This document shows, in pieces, positions 35,301 to 47,088 of a stretch of DNA of 64,000 nt. This DNA comes from Acephala macrosclerotiorum (Eukaryota; Ascomycota; Leotiomycetes; Helotiales; Mollisiaceae), in the NCBI GenBank assembly GCA_014904845.1, contig MU119217.1, positions 124,001 to 188,000 of the forward strand. Reading direction: 5' to 3'. The translations under genes were made by a program, and so were the position numbers. Under the pieces are notes generated by a model. It was not told the origin of the DNA. It did not search any database and was given only the letters and a program-made list of their open reading frames with translations. Position 1 is the stretch's first letter. Every line of letters begins with the position of its first letter.

Positions 35301-37372
35301 CAGAAATCGTCGCTCCTCCTACACCACCTCCAGAACCCAAGTCTTCCAAGAAAGAACGTACACGTGTCGTGCGCGATGCAGGATCCTCGTGGGCAGCCTG
35401 GGGCGCTTCTCCCCGTAAGGAGGAGAAGAAGCCATCCAGGTCGCGAAGGTCGTCCCCCACAAGAGAGGAGAAAAAGTCGAAGGATACAGAAGTGAAGCGC
35501 TCCAAGTCGACCAGGAAGCCCGAAAAAGAAGAGAAAGTCTCGTCCAAAGATTCCTCGTCTGACAAAGCTGATCGACCGCCTATTTCGCGTGGACTCTCGA
35601 GCATGTTCAGTGCTGCACCACCGATTTCGAGATCAAAATCGCATTCTGAGAGGCGAACAAGCACCTCGGGTAGGACCAGCTCACGACGCCATTCAGTCAT
35701 CGTCGACGGAGTCATTTCCCCTCCACCTGACGACATCAGAAGTCCCCCAGAGATGTCAGCAAAGGCAGCAAAGATCCTCGGCGCCACTCCTGTGAAGCTG
35801 TCGAGGAGCAAATCAGAACGGCAGTCTAGGTCACGTGGTAAGCTTCTTGAACATTCCTCTCGTTTCGAGTCCGACGAAGCTGACAAACCGATTCCAGGTC
35901 TCGACGATGACGATGACATCGTCATGGTTGGAGCAGATGGAGACCTTACGAGTCCCGAAAAGTCCAGTCGCAAATCCAAAACGAAGGTAATTCAAGACCC
36001 AATCTTCGCTGACCGACCGCCACCGCCTGTGCCAATGCCGCCTGGAGACAGCGACATTCCATATCGGCGAACCAGGAGACCATCAACGAGGGATGCATAT
36101 GCTAACGCGAAGACTGATAAACAGGCAAAGCAAGATGAAGACATCGTGATGGTTGATGCGGGCGGACCTTCAGAGACCCCTGGCTCCCGAATGAAACGCA
36201 CGAGCTCAAGCGCCAGAAAGGCAGCTGGATTCGGACTATTGGGTGGACTGCTCTCTTCGGGCTCTCGACCGGACAACAAACGTCGCAGCACTGCTTTGAC
36301 AGATGATGAGGGTATGCGCGGATTGCGACGAGAAGACCGGAAAATCAAACGTCCGGCCCGAGACCGCTCCGGAACTGGTGATCTTGATGGCGATATCACT
36401 ATGACAGGTGGTGCAGCAGAAGAAGATCAGGAGGCAAGACGTGCAGCACGGCGTGCCCGTAGAGCAGAGCGAGAGGCTGCCGAGAAGGCTGCCGAAGATG
36501 CGCGAAGAGCTAAGGAGGAAGAACGACGCGAACGACACCGAAAGCGAGAAGAAGAGGCAGAAGCTCGAAGATTGGAAGAGAAGGAAGCTCGGCGAGCAGC
36601 CAGACGTGAGCAGAAGGCGCGTGAAGAAGCTAAACGACAAGCTGCCGAAGCCAAGGAAGCTGAACGGTCTGAACGAAGACGAGCCCGCAGAGCTGAGCGA
36701 GAGGCTGAGAAGGCCCAGACAGATGGCGAGCCGATGACGGAAGATCCAGGGCGGTTAAAGCGATCGGATCGTCGGAGGTCTCACATGGAGGGACCTGCTG
36801 ATGAGGACCCTGAAGAACGTCGCCGAAGACGTGAAGAGAGACGAGCAAGGCGCGTAACTGAGACTCCGAGGATGAGCCGCCACACATCAGCGCCCGTCGA
36901 CAGCTATTTCGATCCGAGAAATGGTACCAAATCTCGTGGTCCAGAGCCTGAATTCTTGCCAGCTGACGGGCATGTCTATAAAGACTCGTCAAGACGCAAG
37001 AAAGCAGGCTGGCCACATTCTGGTACCGATTCATGGGTCAACGACCATTCCGATGCTCCACCACCTCCCGAGGATGCGCCAAATGTCGACGCACCTGCAG
37101 ATGAGAATATTGCTGATGAAAGTGAACGACGACGTTTGAGAAAGACCCGCCGTCATTCTAGAATGGATGCTGCTGCCGAGGAAGATCCAGAAGAGAGAAG
37201 GCGAAGGCGAGAATCTCGCCGACAAAGTCGTCAAGATCGCGACACCATGAAGTCCTCTGAAGGGAGCCAGGAGAACGGCCGCAGGTCGAGCCGTCGAAAC
37301 TCTGGCTTTGTTGAAAGTAGAGCACCAAGTGCTCAAGGAGGACTCTTCAGCAGATGGAAGAATCTGATCTAA
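29358..37372 (+). CDS. Giant low-complexity repeat protein with G-W-G-S-F / K-K-D-K-K-K-K-G-K units
   Basis: Exons are 29358..29836, 30012..30522, 30714..33014 and 33110..37372, giving 2,517 residues. The second intron (30523..30713) has a GC donor (AG-GCAAGT). Residues 1-330 are acidic with Lys-rich blocks. Residues about 250-1450 carry about 25 copies of a unit of roughly 45 residues: acidic/Pro spacer with P-E-P-E-P, then D-x-F-G-W-G-S-F, then K-K-D-K-K-K-K-G-K. Units degrade toward the C-terminal side. Residues about 1450-1600 and 2200-2310 are long Ala/Glu/Lys/Arg helices, probably single alpha-helix or coiled coil. Between them lie Ser-rich disordered stretches and two copies of D-I-V-M-V. 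The end is G-L-F-S-R-W-K-N-L-I. There is no signal peptide, membrane span or catalytic domain. Function is unknown; a structural or tethering scaffold is inferred, for which the Woronin-body tether leashin is one comparison in style only. The start could lie further upstream. Confidence 0.8.
30420..34040 (+). repeat. Coding tandem repeat array, period about 135 bp
   Basis: This region encodes the degenerate 45-residue units of the giant protein. The copies in exon 3 (30714..33014) are the most regular, about 17 units. Two larger blocks, around 31440-31640 and 31710-31880, resemble each other over more than one unit, a higher-order duplication. In exon 4 a shorter 63-bp tandem duplication at about 33646-33771 repeats G-D-D-D-F-M-G-W-G-T-S-K-K-D-K-K. 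Confidence 0.85.
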
Positions 37373-38632
37373 TACCGTATCGTATATGCATGCATGATCT
37401 GGAAGTCATTTTTGGGACAGGGTGTGTTTTGTCCGAGGCGCGTGTTTGGAGTTTGTATGAGTTGGTTAGCGATCAAGCATTGGGCGGTCTGTATCTGGGC
37501 ATATCTGCATAGACCGGTGGGAACTGGCTTTTGTAGGAATGCTATCGGTATAGGCGGTGGATTGAGCGTTTTATCATATACCCTTTTGAGATTTAGATGT
37601 AGTTTTATTTGTTACAGCACAGGTTGGACCCTGGGATGAGGTGCAAGACACCTGCAGTCTGTCTCTTCGATAGTATACCCGAATCAAACAATGTCATACT
37701 TTATACACAGGCAAAATGGATGTTTACCCTCACTCTATGGTCTCGATATCTATATGTGGTATGCTGCGATTGCCACTTAGGATGTTGAGGTCCTGAACAT
37801 ACATACCCATCTTCGTTCCTCACGTCTCACTCTCGAATTGTGTTTACGCATCCTCGTTTCTCCTTTGCAATCCAGTGACCAGAAACACAAGTACTGGAGG
37901 TCTCTTATTCGAGGATTGCAGTGGCTTGCATATCTCGCACACGTGATGCACTTGGCTTGTCGTCCATAATCTCTTCCCGAAACAGCAAAAGTATCCATCG
38001 TCCAATGCGGGGACCGATAACTATCCCAAGTGACGCACCATTGTACCTGATAGGGTCTTGATTCCCAGACACGATTGCCGTCACTCACACTGCGTGCGCC
38101 AATTCTTAGTATGCAATCTTTGAAGGTTGTGAGCACTTGCCTGCGTAACTAATGCTTCCTTCCTGATTGAGCGAGCGGGAGACTCGTGGGTCTAGCCAAA
38201 CGATATCCCGCTCTGTTCCCCTCCCCCAACTTTCAGAAATGCTTTTAATCCTGTGTACCCATGCTTCTTTCACAGCTTCTCGAGGCACAAGTCGTACCGT
38301 TTTCTAGTACTCCATTACCCCTTCAAGAGCGATCCCCTATCTACTCCAGTTCTTTCTAAGGCACGGTTGTAGTTCACAGTGGTGATGATAAGTCGATTGT
38401 GGCTTCGAGATAAGCCATCCGATAGTCCTTAAATAGGCTTTCTGCTTCGCCTCTTCCAAATACTAAGCAGTTGACTACCGCACGGCTTTCACTGTGCACT
38501 TCATCACCGATTCGGTACCATTCCAACAGGTTCACTTTGATTAAATTGGCCGGCTCGTCAACTCTTAAGCACCGATTCCTCTTCCTTACTCAATCTTCAC
38601 TTCACAGAAAAGGAAAGTTGAGAAAGCCAAGG
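37373..38632. other. Intergenic region, 1.26 kb
   Basis: This is 3' flank of the repeat-protein gene and promoter of the DUF3445 gene. No coding frame or RNA gene is supported. Confidence 0.5.
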
Positions 38633-40202
38633 ATGGCGTTCTCCTTCCTTCAGGACCAATGGTTTCTCGGCCTCGGGGTTCTCTTTCTCCTGTCGTCTTG
38701 CGCTGTTTTGGCAGTGAACAAACGACAACGAGATGCCGTGCTTGAAAGACTTCACTTTCACCGACGTCGGGCATCTGGCGCGTCAACACCTCCACGCTCA
38801 TTCTCACCAAGCAAGAAGACACCAATCTCTACTCCCGGAAATCCCGATTACAGCACAACTCTTCCATCGTCAAGACGAGAAGTACTTCCTGAGCTTGCCA
38901 AGACATTGTCTGCTACCAATTCCAAGATTCTCCTCAAGACAAAGCCAAGTACGGACTTCATCCTCGAGAACCAGCTACCTATGACACAATCATATGCTGT
39001 CGATGACGGTGTGCCCAAGTACACGCCCACTGGGTTCTCGACAGCCGAGATCAAAGCCATGGGCGACTTTCCAGCATACGACATCTTAACCGGAACCCCG
39101 CTACCTCAAGCTTACAAGGAGTTCGACCCCGCTACAGCACTTCCTCGACCATACAGACCTTTCAGATGGGCTTACCACCAGACTATGTGTATGTTTCGTC
39201 ATCCGTCTTGCCGAATTCTCGCTGACCAGCACAGCTTTCGTTAAAATGGAATCAGATTGGTGGTTGGAGGTTGAGAGTTCCTACATTGCTACGATCAAGA
39301 AGCGTCAGGATCTGTTCCGAGAGTATGGCAGTGCTCTGCTTGACTATATGCCTGGATCAGAACTTGTTTGCAAAGAACTGATGGAGATGTGCCTTCAATT
39401 CTACTGCGCCAGGTATCCAGCCTACTTCTCCCTGTCCGACGACAATAAAGTCTTCACCAATCGCTTATTGGGAACCACTACCGAGATCAAACGCTTTCAT
39501 CCTCTACATGTTCTTCTGAACAATGTTCCAGAAGACTTCGCCATTGTCCTTCGAAATGACGAGGATGGGATGTACTACTTCCGCGCTGGTGTCATCTGTA
39601 GCTCCTTGGGATGGAACGTGGGTACCAAGATCGGATTGCAGCTCAAAGATATTCACACGCCCATACCAGATTACAAGGAGAAGATGTCTTTCAGCATGGA
39701 TCGTTACTTCACTAAGATGCCTGTCAATGCTCCAATCCAACGTGGAAGCTGGGGTTTAGAAGTTGGAACTCCACTTTTCATGCCACCAGAGCATCCTCAT
39801 GAGAAGCTTCGGGAAATTCAAGACCCAAACTTGAAGATCGAGGACTGCAACTTGAGGGTAGACTGGCAGACATTGAGGCGTTTGCCATTGAGCGGTGGAA
39901 TTGTCTTTAACTTCACAGCGCTGTTCACTCCCGTTACCGAATTCAGAGACGAACCCTATATCCCAGCTTTGGTCAACAAGATCTTGAAGGAAGGCAAGAA
40001 AAACCTCATGGATTACAAGGGCACTTGGCACGTGGAACATATCTGCATTCCCGCATTTGAGAAGTATGATCGAGAGCAAGTTGAGAAGGGATTGGTGAAG
40101 CCGGAGAAAGAGGGTGAACAGTCTTGGACTGTAGGTACTCTGAATGAGTATCCTTACTTTCCGGGCTGGGAAGAGAAGTGGCATCGTCAGCAGGGCTACT
40201 AG
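38633..40202 (+). CDS. DUF3445 / heme-dependent oxidative N-demethylase-like protein
   Basis: Exons are 38633..39188 and 39235..40202, with a 46-nt phase-1 intron; the product is 507 residues. The N-terminus holds a hydrophobic anchor (W-F-L-G-L-G-V-L-F-L-L-S-S-C-A-V-L-A-V) followed by N-K-R-Q-R, so the protein is probably membrane-attached with the bulk of the chain on one side. The rest matches the fungal family with DUF3445 (HODM-like, sometimes called HRQ proteins): D-F-P-A-Y-D and F-R-W-A-Y-H-Q-T-M, then L-L-G-T-T-T-E-I-K-R-F-H-P-L, the G-V-I-C-S-S-L-G-W-N core, M-D-R-Y-F-T-K-M and R-G-S-W-G-L-E-V. Bacterial relatives are heme subunits of an oxidative dimethylamine demethylase. The substrate in fungi is unknown. 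The ATG at 38633 precedes the anchor directly; the frame is open further upstream without a better start. Confidence 0.85.
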
Positions 40203-42940
40203 GCATTGATGGGAGGCTCTTTTGTAGCGTTGCAGTTTGTAGGCGCGAATGCCCGAGGGGCATGCTTATGATGTAATGAAACCCAAGATACCAATAAAGA
40301 CGCTGATTTGCTTTTCGAGATGGCTTCGTGTGTCAGCTTTGCGTGAACTTCTGGGTGGTTCAAGATAATGTCTCCTTCGGTCGTGTCAATTATTTGGGAT
40401 GGTCTTAGGTCTTGGAACTTCCTTTAACTACACTCTAATTTTTCGTTGACGAAGAAGCTGTCGCAGAATGGGTTGACGTATTTAGAGATTTGAACTCTCC
40501 TTTCAAGACTAGTTTCTTGTTTCTGTGACTTGGGATGGAATAAGTCCAAGTCCAACTCAGGTTCCCAGGCTTTGTGACTCGAATCGGACCTGGAACTGAA
40601 TAGATTTGGGTTGGAGAGATTCAGCAATATGAACAGGTATTTACGTCCCTAATGATTCCTCCCAGAGTCTCAGCGCAAGCAAGCGCGTTGTGGGGCAATG
40701 TGTCATTTGGGTTAAATTACTTGTGGAATTGAGAAGTCATCCTGGTTACTGTGTATATAAGAAATACAAAAAGCTGTTCTCTACATACAAGACAACGGGT
40801 CAAACATTGTTCCAAGAAAAGATCAAGGGTTCATTTCCGTGGGTAAAGGGGCGTTTTCGTCGAGATCGCGAACAAGCGATGGTGAGACTGCAAGGCCTAA
40901 AAGAAAGTCTATATTTGGGTGGTTTAAGTGAGGATCTCGAGCTCTTTCCTCTGCTAATTCTCTCTATTGACTCAAGCCCAAATTAGGGATCCGATTCGGA
41001 CTTGTGAAGCCCTGAAAATTCGCTTGCATGAGATGGTGGCGTTCCTGTTGCGGAGAATCTCTTCTATTGGATGTGCGCTCAAAATTGGATGATTCGGATA
41101 CAGCCAGATATAACACTTCTTTCAAGCTTGGGGCAGTCGTAGAAATAGTAGAGGAAAGATATCTGAGATATCTTGTTTGGACATCCCTCAACCTTTTGAT
41201 ATGAATTCGTGAATACGACATGTCAACTCACGCAGCAAGGATAATCGGCGATGAATCGAGATCTTACCCTAACATGCCGAATTTCACTCGGGATAAGATT
41301 TTAGATGCTACCAACGTGGCTTTGAATGTTTTTCGAAGTGCCTGGTGGTCCGGTAGGCGTCTCTACAACCTTTCAATATTGACCTCAGAGAAGCTAGTAT
41401 CTTGCACCGCACTTCTCGAAGGAACCATGGGAGTGGGCAACTCGAACTCAAAGGATGATACCCATCATGCTCTGTGCAATGCTGCCACGTCCCCAAATTT
41501 GTAAAGTAGTACAGACAGACAGTACACCGTGAGTCTAACCAAGATAATTCGAACAAGATCCTGTACCATTGACAGACAGTTTCATGATAGTGCCTCGGAA
41601 TAATATAAGAAAGAAACTTCACTGAGCATTCAACTCCAGAGTCCACACCATCGTGGCGCGAGCATATGATTGCACGGAACTTTGTTCCGTCCACTCACGG
41701 ATAAAGAAACAGGACATGAAGAGCCAAACTCATGACGGAGACAAGTTCCTGACGACATAGAATTCTAAAAATGCATCTGAAGATTGCTCACTCTCACAAG
41801 ACCACGCTGCACCTCACCACTTGCGAACCAGGTCGTATAGAATGACTTTTTCAGTTGCCAAAATCTAGGCTGGCTGATCCCTCTATCTGAATGATGTACG
41901 CCCGCGGCAAGGTCCTCCTCGAGCAACATAGTTTCGTTGTCGGCAGGTGCTAAGGCGAAACGCTCGCATCGTTTTCCCCTACTGTGAGGAGACAGGACCC
42001 CTCTCGACTTCGAGAGTCTGCGTGCCACCCCTTCTGCCACAATACCATCCACTAAGTCGCCAACTCCTCAGTCCTTTGAGCCAGTTAAGCATAACGCGAC
42101 CGCTGCTGGTTGTCCGTTCGGCGTGGGAGCTGTGCTCAGGATCGGTACACCAGTTGCTAGAGCTGAGCGCTCTGCCATCTTATGACGCTGGAGCAGCACC
42201 ACGGAGAAAGCGTGCCATTTCGTCACTCAGTGTTAGCGCAACGTGCGGGCATCAATGCGACTGCGACTCATCGGTCTCCATCCATGACGGCGCGGTGTAA
42301 GATACGGTAGATTGTCTTGCGACCCTTCCATCACGGCGTCGCCACTAATTGTCTACAGGGAAATGGCGATCTGGAGACGATACTTGTCAACTCTTCGGAG
42401 GCGGACTCTGATCCGATAGAATATCACAACTTTCATTTGGCCGGAGACATGTCCACAAATCCCATGCTTCTTTGCGCCCAACTTCCCCAAGAATCATCGC
42501 TGCAGCTACCAACGACCCTGGACTCGCCGCCGCCGTCCTTCATGTCGAGTGCTATTTGCAACGGCTGTCCGATATTCAGCACCGTGCTCTACGTGGGGGA
42601 GAACACAAAAACGACCGATTCACAGATTCCGTGACAACAAAAAAGGATCAGAAGATTCAGAGCAATAATGCGCCTCTGCCTGCTTGCAGAGGGCCGCTCA
42701 ACAATAAGTTTCGCCTAGGGTCGGATATATCTGGGAGGCTTCAATACCGTCCTTCAATCTGTCCTGGCGCCACTCGTTGAGCCAAAGAAGCAGACCTCTG
42801 TTACTCTATCAACATTTAGACCAGTGCCGGTGCGGTTCTCTCTCGTTCCCCAGAGGCTCTTCGAGGACTGGATCGAATATTCTTACCCCTCGTCGCCGCT
42901 ATCTAAGTTTATTATATCCAGCAACAGTTTTGAAGGTACG
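40203..42940. other. 2.7 kb intergenic region
   Basis: No supported gene lies here. A 94-codon ATG frame at 41220-41504 has no recognisable motif. The right end carries the promoter and leader of the Zn2Cys6 gene. Confidence 0.45.
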
Positions 42941-45511
42941 ATGAACTTGGACTCAGCCAGTAGCAGCTCTGGAAACCCTACGAACCCCAGGTCCGCCCGG
43001 GGATCAATTGCAGCCCAGTTTGTAGAGATTTTCCTTTCTGTCTCGCGTATTTCGGGCTTGATCAAGATCAATATGCCTCTGCTTCTATCGACGCTCCGTA
43101 CTGGGGAAGGACTCACTAACTCTGGAGGCATCAGGGCATGTGAAACCTGTCGATCGAGAAAGCAAAAATGTGACGAACAACGACCAAAGTGCGGATTATG
43201 CCAAAGAATGAAGTTGGAGTGCAGATATAGGGAACCACAACCGACAAAGTAAGAAGTCCCACAGCTTCACCAGGATATGAGACGCAACTTACTGAGTAGC
43301 TACCAGGAAGGACAAGACCCTCGTCGAGATCCTAGACCGCTTGAAATCCCTTGAAGGCAAAGTTGATCGAATACCAACTGGCCGAACGTCCGCCCCGGTC
43401 GGTTTTGGGCCCCCACAGCAAGCACCATCAAGCCAACCATCCTTTAGTGTTGAGCTTGACCCCGGCTCCTACTCGACACAGTCCCTTCGTCCGTCTCAGC
43501 AACCTAGTCCGAGTGGCCTTGGGCGAACTCCAGTATATCGGCATGCTTCTGCCGCTCACAAGATACTGACATGGCCTATTGTTCAACAACTACTGCTCCA
43601 GGCCTCACCAACAAATGTGGGGGATCTGAAGACTCTAGAGCAAGAAGGGCCAGCTTTCATAACGGAGGTACAGCGAGGCTTCCCAAAGCTCCCGTTGGAT
43701 GAAGAAATGCAAGAGAGACCATTTGTTGGCATGCAAACCCAAGCATCAAGAGCGACTGGTGCTGCTAGAGTAACTTTCCCGACTTTAACCAGAGACATAA
43801 TGCATCGCCTAGCCACGGCATACTTCGACACATTCAATTTCGTTTATCCTTTTATGGACCGGCAGAATTTTATCTCTGATACTCTCAACAAGGTTTATGC
43901 TGAGGGCTTCGATGGAGATCCAGATGCTGTCATAGCTCTTCTAATATTTGCACTTGGTGAGTTAGCCATAGAAGGCTCTCGTGGACAGCCTATCTCAGAA
44001 GGCGATGGTCGATCTAGTGGCGTAAGGGGTGGGTCGGTCTCGAAACCTCCTGGCCTTGGTCTCTTCAATGAGGCAAGAAAGCGTATGGGATTCGTGTTGA
44101 CAGAGTGTGCGCTCGAAAACGTGCAGATATTTTCTCTTGCCGCGTTCGTAATCCCCATTAAATTCACATAACCCAAAACGAAATGATTGATACTAACACC
44201 AGCTTTTTTGACAGGTTATATTTCCAGGCTTGTTCCCGTCACGTGGTAAGTCATTTACTTCAAGTTTTGGGCGGGCATCGGAGACTGATGCTAGGATCAA
44301 CAGGATTTCTGGAGGATGACCGTGTATGCATCACAGACATGCTACATTTTAGTCACATGGTACGATCTCTGAATCCGCGGATCGCTCTGAGTACTTACAG
44401 TATCTAGCAATTCAATCGATTGGAACTCACCACGAGGAGACATTATCAAGCGGGCATATTGGCACTGCGTTATCATGGAAACCGCTTTGCAATACGAGCT
44501 AGATCTGGCGCCTACTGGCATATCTAGCCTGGAAGACCGAGTTGGCATGGCCAGTTTCAGTGCTCCTTTTTGTGAAGCCGACCACAGAGGAAACCAGTCA
44601 TCGCATTTCGAAGCACACTACGCTTCTCAAATCGCTCTGAGGAGATTATGCGCTGAAATCCATAACAGGCTTTATGAATGTAAGGACATAATTGGGAACC
44701 TTCTTTTGATGTCTTTGACTACACATACTGATCCCCACTTAGCAATATCGACTGACACGCCGAGCGGATCGAGCGAGGAGTTTCGGGGACCTTCTGCCCA
44801 GTCCATCAATCATCTTGCCTCGCAGCTTTCCCAATGGCGTGGTATGCTCCCCAAGGAGCTTCAATGGGCAGATGGAGACTCCGCCGGGTTTCCTTCTCCT
44901 CAGCCAGTGAACGTTGGACCTTATAACCAAACGTTGGATCCGCACTTGTCACCTCAACAAGCACATACTGGGGCGCCACTCTTCACTACCGACCTCAGTT
45001 CTGAACCGGTACACTATCCATACCTTTATGACATACAAGTTGCGCTTTTGCGGACAAGATACTACTACGCGAAGTACACGTTGTATCGGCCATTCGTCTA
45101 CAAGGCGTTACATTTTCCAGAACAGATGACGCATGAGGACGCTGAAGGAGTGGCGAAGTGTCTTCAAGTAAGTAAAATGTTTGATGATTTTGAACAAAAC
45201 TAATTGTATTGTGGCAGTCGTGTCTTAAATGGCCCATCTTGCTAGCGCCACCATCTCGTCGAAAGAGATTAATACCATATCTATTCTGCTGGAATCAACA
45301 CTTCCTTGGCATACTCATCATTCTCCACATAACCCAACACAACCAAATGCTTCGAGACATATGTGTACAGCTTTGTGGAGCCAACTTTGAAAATGAGATA
45401 GGGCAGAGTGTTGATCTCATGATCGACTGGATCAGGGACCTCAGGGTATGCGATCCTGTAGCCGACTGGTGCTACAAGATCCTGCAGCCGATATATAACT
45501 TGGCGCCTTGA
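42941..45511 (+). CDS. Zn2Cys6 fungal-specific transcription factor
   Basis: Proposed exons are 42941..42990, 43135..43248, 43307..44143, 44215..44245, 44304..44359, 44408..45167 and 45218..45511, giving 713 residues. The binuclear cluster is C-E-T-C-R-S-R-K-Q-K-C-D, then R-P-K-C-G-L-C-Q-R-M-K-L-E-C, followed by a short linker and a dimerisation-like helix (L-V-E-I-L-D-R-L-K-S-L-E). The fungal transcription factor domain covers the middle: Y-F-D-T-F-N-F-V-Y-P-F-M-D, then L-Y-F-Q-A-C-S-R-H-V-D-F-W-R-M, then Y-L-Y-D-I-Q-V-A-L-L-R-T-R-Y-Y-Y-A-K-Y. The first intron (144 nt, donor GTCCGC) is less certain. An uninterrupted reading would add about 48 residues before the cluster. Exons 4 and 5 are very short, but both restore the conserved order. 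Target genes are unknown; no obvious cluster surrounds it. Confidence 0.85.
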
Positions 45512-46123
45512 AGTGAGCGTCGGACCATGGTCACTTTCTATGAAATGGATTACGAAGATTATGTCTAGATGATATGGGGGCTGGATAAGGGGAATGGGTT
45601 ATACTTATGGAGCGGCATTTCAAAGTGTCCAAGGCGTTTGTGGGTAGCGTTGAGGAACTGCTCAAATGGCTGGAGAGATGGAGCAGACATGACTTGGAGT
45701 GCAGGATATACCACAATGGATAGGGCAACTTGAGTTGACAAGGAAACATCCAGGACAGTTTTCCAAACAAAAATACAAAAGTGTAGATTGAGCTCAAACA
45801 TTCGCACCCACGATTTTTGATCCCCTCTAGTGAACTCTATTACTGCTTAGACAATTGAGGGTGACAGGGTGATAACTAAGCACTACCTATTGCCTAGAGA
45901 AGCTATTTCGATCAGTAAACGACCAAGTATCATCGGGGAAAGCCTACAAGTTATAGTAGCCACGACTTTCCATTTCAAAGGTCAATATCCGGCGGAGCCA
46001 GATGTGATGCACAAAGATCCTCCACTTGCGCCGGAATATGACAAATTCTTTTCATCCCAGCTCCCAAACTCCCAGCAATGCATATATCATAGGACTTCCT
46101 ATCCTTCATTCCTCATTCCTCGC
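45512..46123. other. Intergenic region between convergent genes
   Basis: These 612 bases are 3' flank of the Zn2Cys6 and U2B'' genes. Nothing further is recognised. Confidence 0.5.
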
Positions 46124-46863
46124 TCACTCATCGTCACTGTCCTCGTCCATAGCAACATCTCCTTCACTGTCCTCCTCCGGCTCATCCTCCTCATCTCGTC
46201 TTCTCTTCTGCCCAGCCACGCTCGTTGTTGGACTTCGTGCATCTTCCATAGCGAGATCCGCAGCCGGAGCAGGAGGTTTCAACGTACCAGGAGTAGGAGC
46301 CGTTGTAGTCGCCGTGGTCGCAGCAGACGGTGGCGCATTAAAGATGCTCTGCTGAAGCTCAGTTGCAGTAACAGCACCAGCTGCTGCTGCAGGCATTCTA
46401 AAAGTTCCATCTAGCTTGGCAATAGTATCTGATTTGGATTTTGCGTATTGGATTTGCTATTGGAAGCATTAGCCTGCTTCCTCGCACAACCCAAGATTGA
46501 CTAGGCACGTACCATATCTCTACCAAAGAACTCAAATCCTTGTAGTGCTCTCATAGCTTGCGTAGCGGTCTGGACATCTCGATACACGACGTGGGCTTGG
46601 CCGCGCATCTTCATTGTTCGTAGGGCCACGACATCGAGAACTGGACCGTAGGTCGAAAACAACATGTACAGCGCGATTCGCAAATCTGGCTTCTGGATCT
46701 TCGAGGAGGGCAGGTTGGTTATGTATAGAGTCTGGTTTGGAGCGTAGGTTGGGATGCTTCCAGGCTTGCGCGCACCGCCAGCTTGTGCTTTTGTTCCCTG
46801 CATAAGTAATTAGTATATGCGCAGATGAAGGGATTTTGTGCTTACAATTGCGTTTGAAACCAT
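46124..46863 (-). CDS. MSL1: U2 snRNP protein B'' (U1A/U2B'' family)
   Basis: Exons are 46863..46846 (18 nt), 46797..46513 and 46456..46124, giving 211 residues. The single RRM spans about residues 28-105, with RNP2 T-L-Y-I-T-N-L and RNP1 M-R-G-Q-A-H-V-V-Y; the I-Q-K-P-D-L-R and G-R-D-M-Q-I-Q-Y-A-K-S-K-S-D motifs are diagnostic of U1A/U2B''. It binds stem-loop IV of U2 snRNA together with U2A'. The C-terminal half is Ala/Thr/Pro-rich, then basic (Q-K-R-R-R-D-E-E), ending in an acidic tail. There is no second RRM, unlike animal U1A/U2B''. The first exon codes only M-V-S-N-A-I. The gene shares a 225-bp divergent promoter with ARPC1. The yeast name is used as symbol. Confidence 0.9.
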
Positions 46864-47088
46864 CTTTCCTGTGTCACTCGTGATCGTTGTGAATCAAATT
46901 GTAGGAGATTCCGAGTTCCAACATCAGAATTTCACGACCAGAACTCGCGCCAAGATTTCGATTTGGATCAAGCGACAACCCCGCTACAACCCACTTCGTC
47001 ATCCCAGGCAGTCGTCAACCTCTTTCACAACCAACATCCAGCATATCTTGATAGTAGAGAGCTCCTCCTATCAAGTCAACTTCCGACC
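46864..47088. promoter_or_regulatory. Bidirectional promoter, U2B'' / ARPC1
   Basis: Only 225 bases separate the two start codons, so both leaders and core promoters must lie here. It contains CT-rich stretches and no clear TATA box. Confidence 0.6.

Noticed and set aside
33532..35979. 815-codon antisense frame opposite the last exon of the giant gene
   Set aside because: It has the same cause as the other antisense frame. Its translation is Ser/Leu/Phe-rich low complexity, while the sense strand closes in frame with splice signals.
41220..41504. 94-codon plus-strand ATG frame in a gene-poor region
   Set aside because: It shows no family motif, signal peptide or splice pattern, and its length is compatible with chance.
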